This document shows, in pieces, positions 60,734 through 60,827 of a stretch of DNA of 60,827 nt. Positions within the stretch are counted from its first letter, which is position 1; each line of letters opens with the position of its first letter. The notes under the pieces were generated by a model. The model did not search any database, had not been told where the DNA came from, and was given only the letters and a program-made list of their open reading frames with translations. The position numbers and the translations under genes are program-made. The stretch is taken from the NCBI GenBank assembly GCA_910577105.1, contig CAJTMB010000019.1, forward strand, positions 1 to 60,827. The letters are read 5' to 3'. This stretch comes from an uncultured Lachnospiraceae bacterium. GTDB lineage: Bacteria > Bacillota > Clostridia > Lachnospirales > Lachnospiraceae.

Positions 60734-60762
60734 ATTATACGCAATTTAAAATCCCAATACAA
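60734..60762 (-). promoter_or_regulatory. Promoter of the 477-residue membrane protein gene
   Basis: TTGTAT (60762-60757) and TATAAT (60739-60734) are separated by 17 bases, about 50 bases before the start. Confidence 0.7.
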
Positions 60763-60778
60763 TATATATCGCACTTGA

Positions 60779-60827
60779 GTTTCCGCATTTTGCATGGCGG
60801 CAGCCCCGGCGTGCATTTGATTCCATA
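60779..60827. repeat. Nested inverted repeat, copy 3, left arm only (cut by window edge)
   Basis: The end of the window reads TTTCCGCA ... GGCGGCAG ... GCATTTGATTCCATA. This matches the left arm of copy 1 (GGCGGCAG ... GCAATTGATTCCATA) and the outer start of copy 2 (TTCCGCATGGGCGGCAG). The partner arm would lie beyond 60827. Confidence 0.7.

Noticed and set aside
1..60827. CRISPR arrays, tRNA or rRNA genes, transposases, phage genes
   Set aside because: No regularly spaced direct repeats, cloverleaf-like sequences or relevant protein motifs were seen on either strand, within the limits of reading by eye.

Overview
The window reads as core chromosome of an anaerobic Firmicute, most likely a Lachnospiraceae (Clostridia). 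The evidence is the full six-gene Rnf operon, a biotin-dependent sodium-pumping decarboxylase operon, the cmk-ispH-S1 and scpA-scpB-dac gene orders, a 2-hydroxyacyl-CoA dehydratase activase-type giant protein, homodimeric glycyl-tRNA synthetase, strong AGGAGG-type ribosome binding sites and moderate GC. Almost all genes lie on the minus strand. The plus-strand genes are the AP2/HNH-like gene, the YprB-like nuclease, one acidic lipoprotein and the giant activase. I see no tRNA, rRNA, CRISPR array, transposase or prophage.

Layout. 0-2.1 kb: a degenerate HNH/AP2 gene converging on a membrane-anchored GH25 lysozyme. 2.2-5.8 kb: a mec-like beta-lactam response locus (BlaI-type repressor, M56 peptidase without sensor domain, PBP2a-like transpeptidase). 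5.9-8.5 kb: a GH3 lipoprotein and a nicotinamidase-like hydrolase. 8.6-13.6 kb: rnfCDGEAB. 13.7-18.3 kb: a DEDD nuclease, then cheR, an S1 protein, ispH and cmk. 18.4-21.2 kb: a flavoprotein, an RpiR regulator and a TetR regulator. 21.5-26.9 kb: a Na+-translocating decarboxylase operon with a cre-like site upstream. 27-32 kb: two S11 D,D-carboxypeptidases flanking scpB-scpA and a phosphoesterase. 32-39 kb: rpsU, alaS, lipoproteins and glyS. 39-47 kb: recO, a YqzL-like gene, era, a DUF4349 protein, an M16 peptidase and an unusual three-gene cassette (small unknown protein, truncated sigma-like protein, pseudo-rhomboid with zinc finger). 47.4-51.6 kb: the giant activase. 51.7-52.6 kb: metA. 52.9-56.3 kb: a two-component system with its ABC transporter. 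56.5-60.7 kb: ligA, a pseudouridine synthase and an unknown membrane protein.

The genes work in modules. Rnf and the decarboxylase complex both couple central metabolism to ion gradients. The PBP, carboxypeptidase, GH25, BlaI/M56 and ABC/two-component genes form a cell-envelope and antibiotic-response theme.

The most unusual features are not ordinary genes. (1) A family of roughly 175-190 bp nested inverted repeats occurs in three copies (the last cut by the window edge), each just upstream of a sigma-A-type promoter. (2) A second family of two-hairpin elements begins inside the stop codon of the preceding gene: three full copies and one 5'-end-only copy share the boundary TAGTGTGAGAA. (3) There is a sigma-70-like protein that keeps the core-binding region but lacks recognisable promoter-recognition regions, encoded with a rhomboid-fold protein that lacks a catalytic serine.
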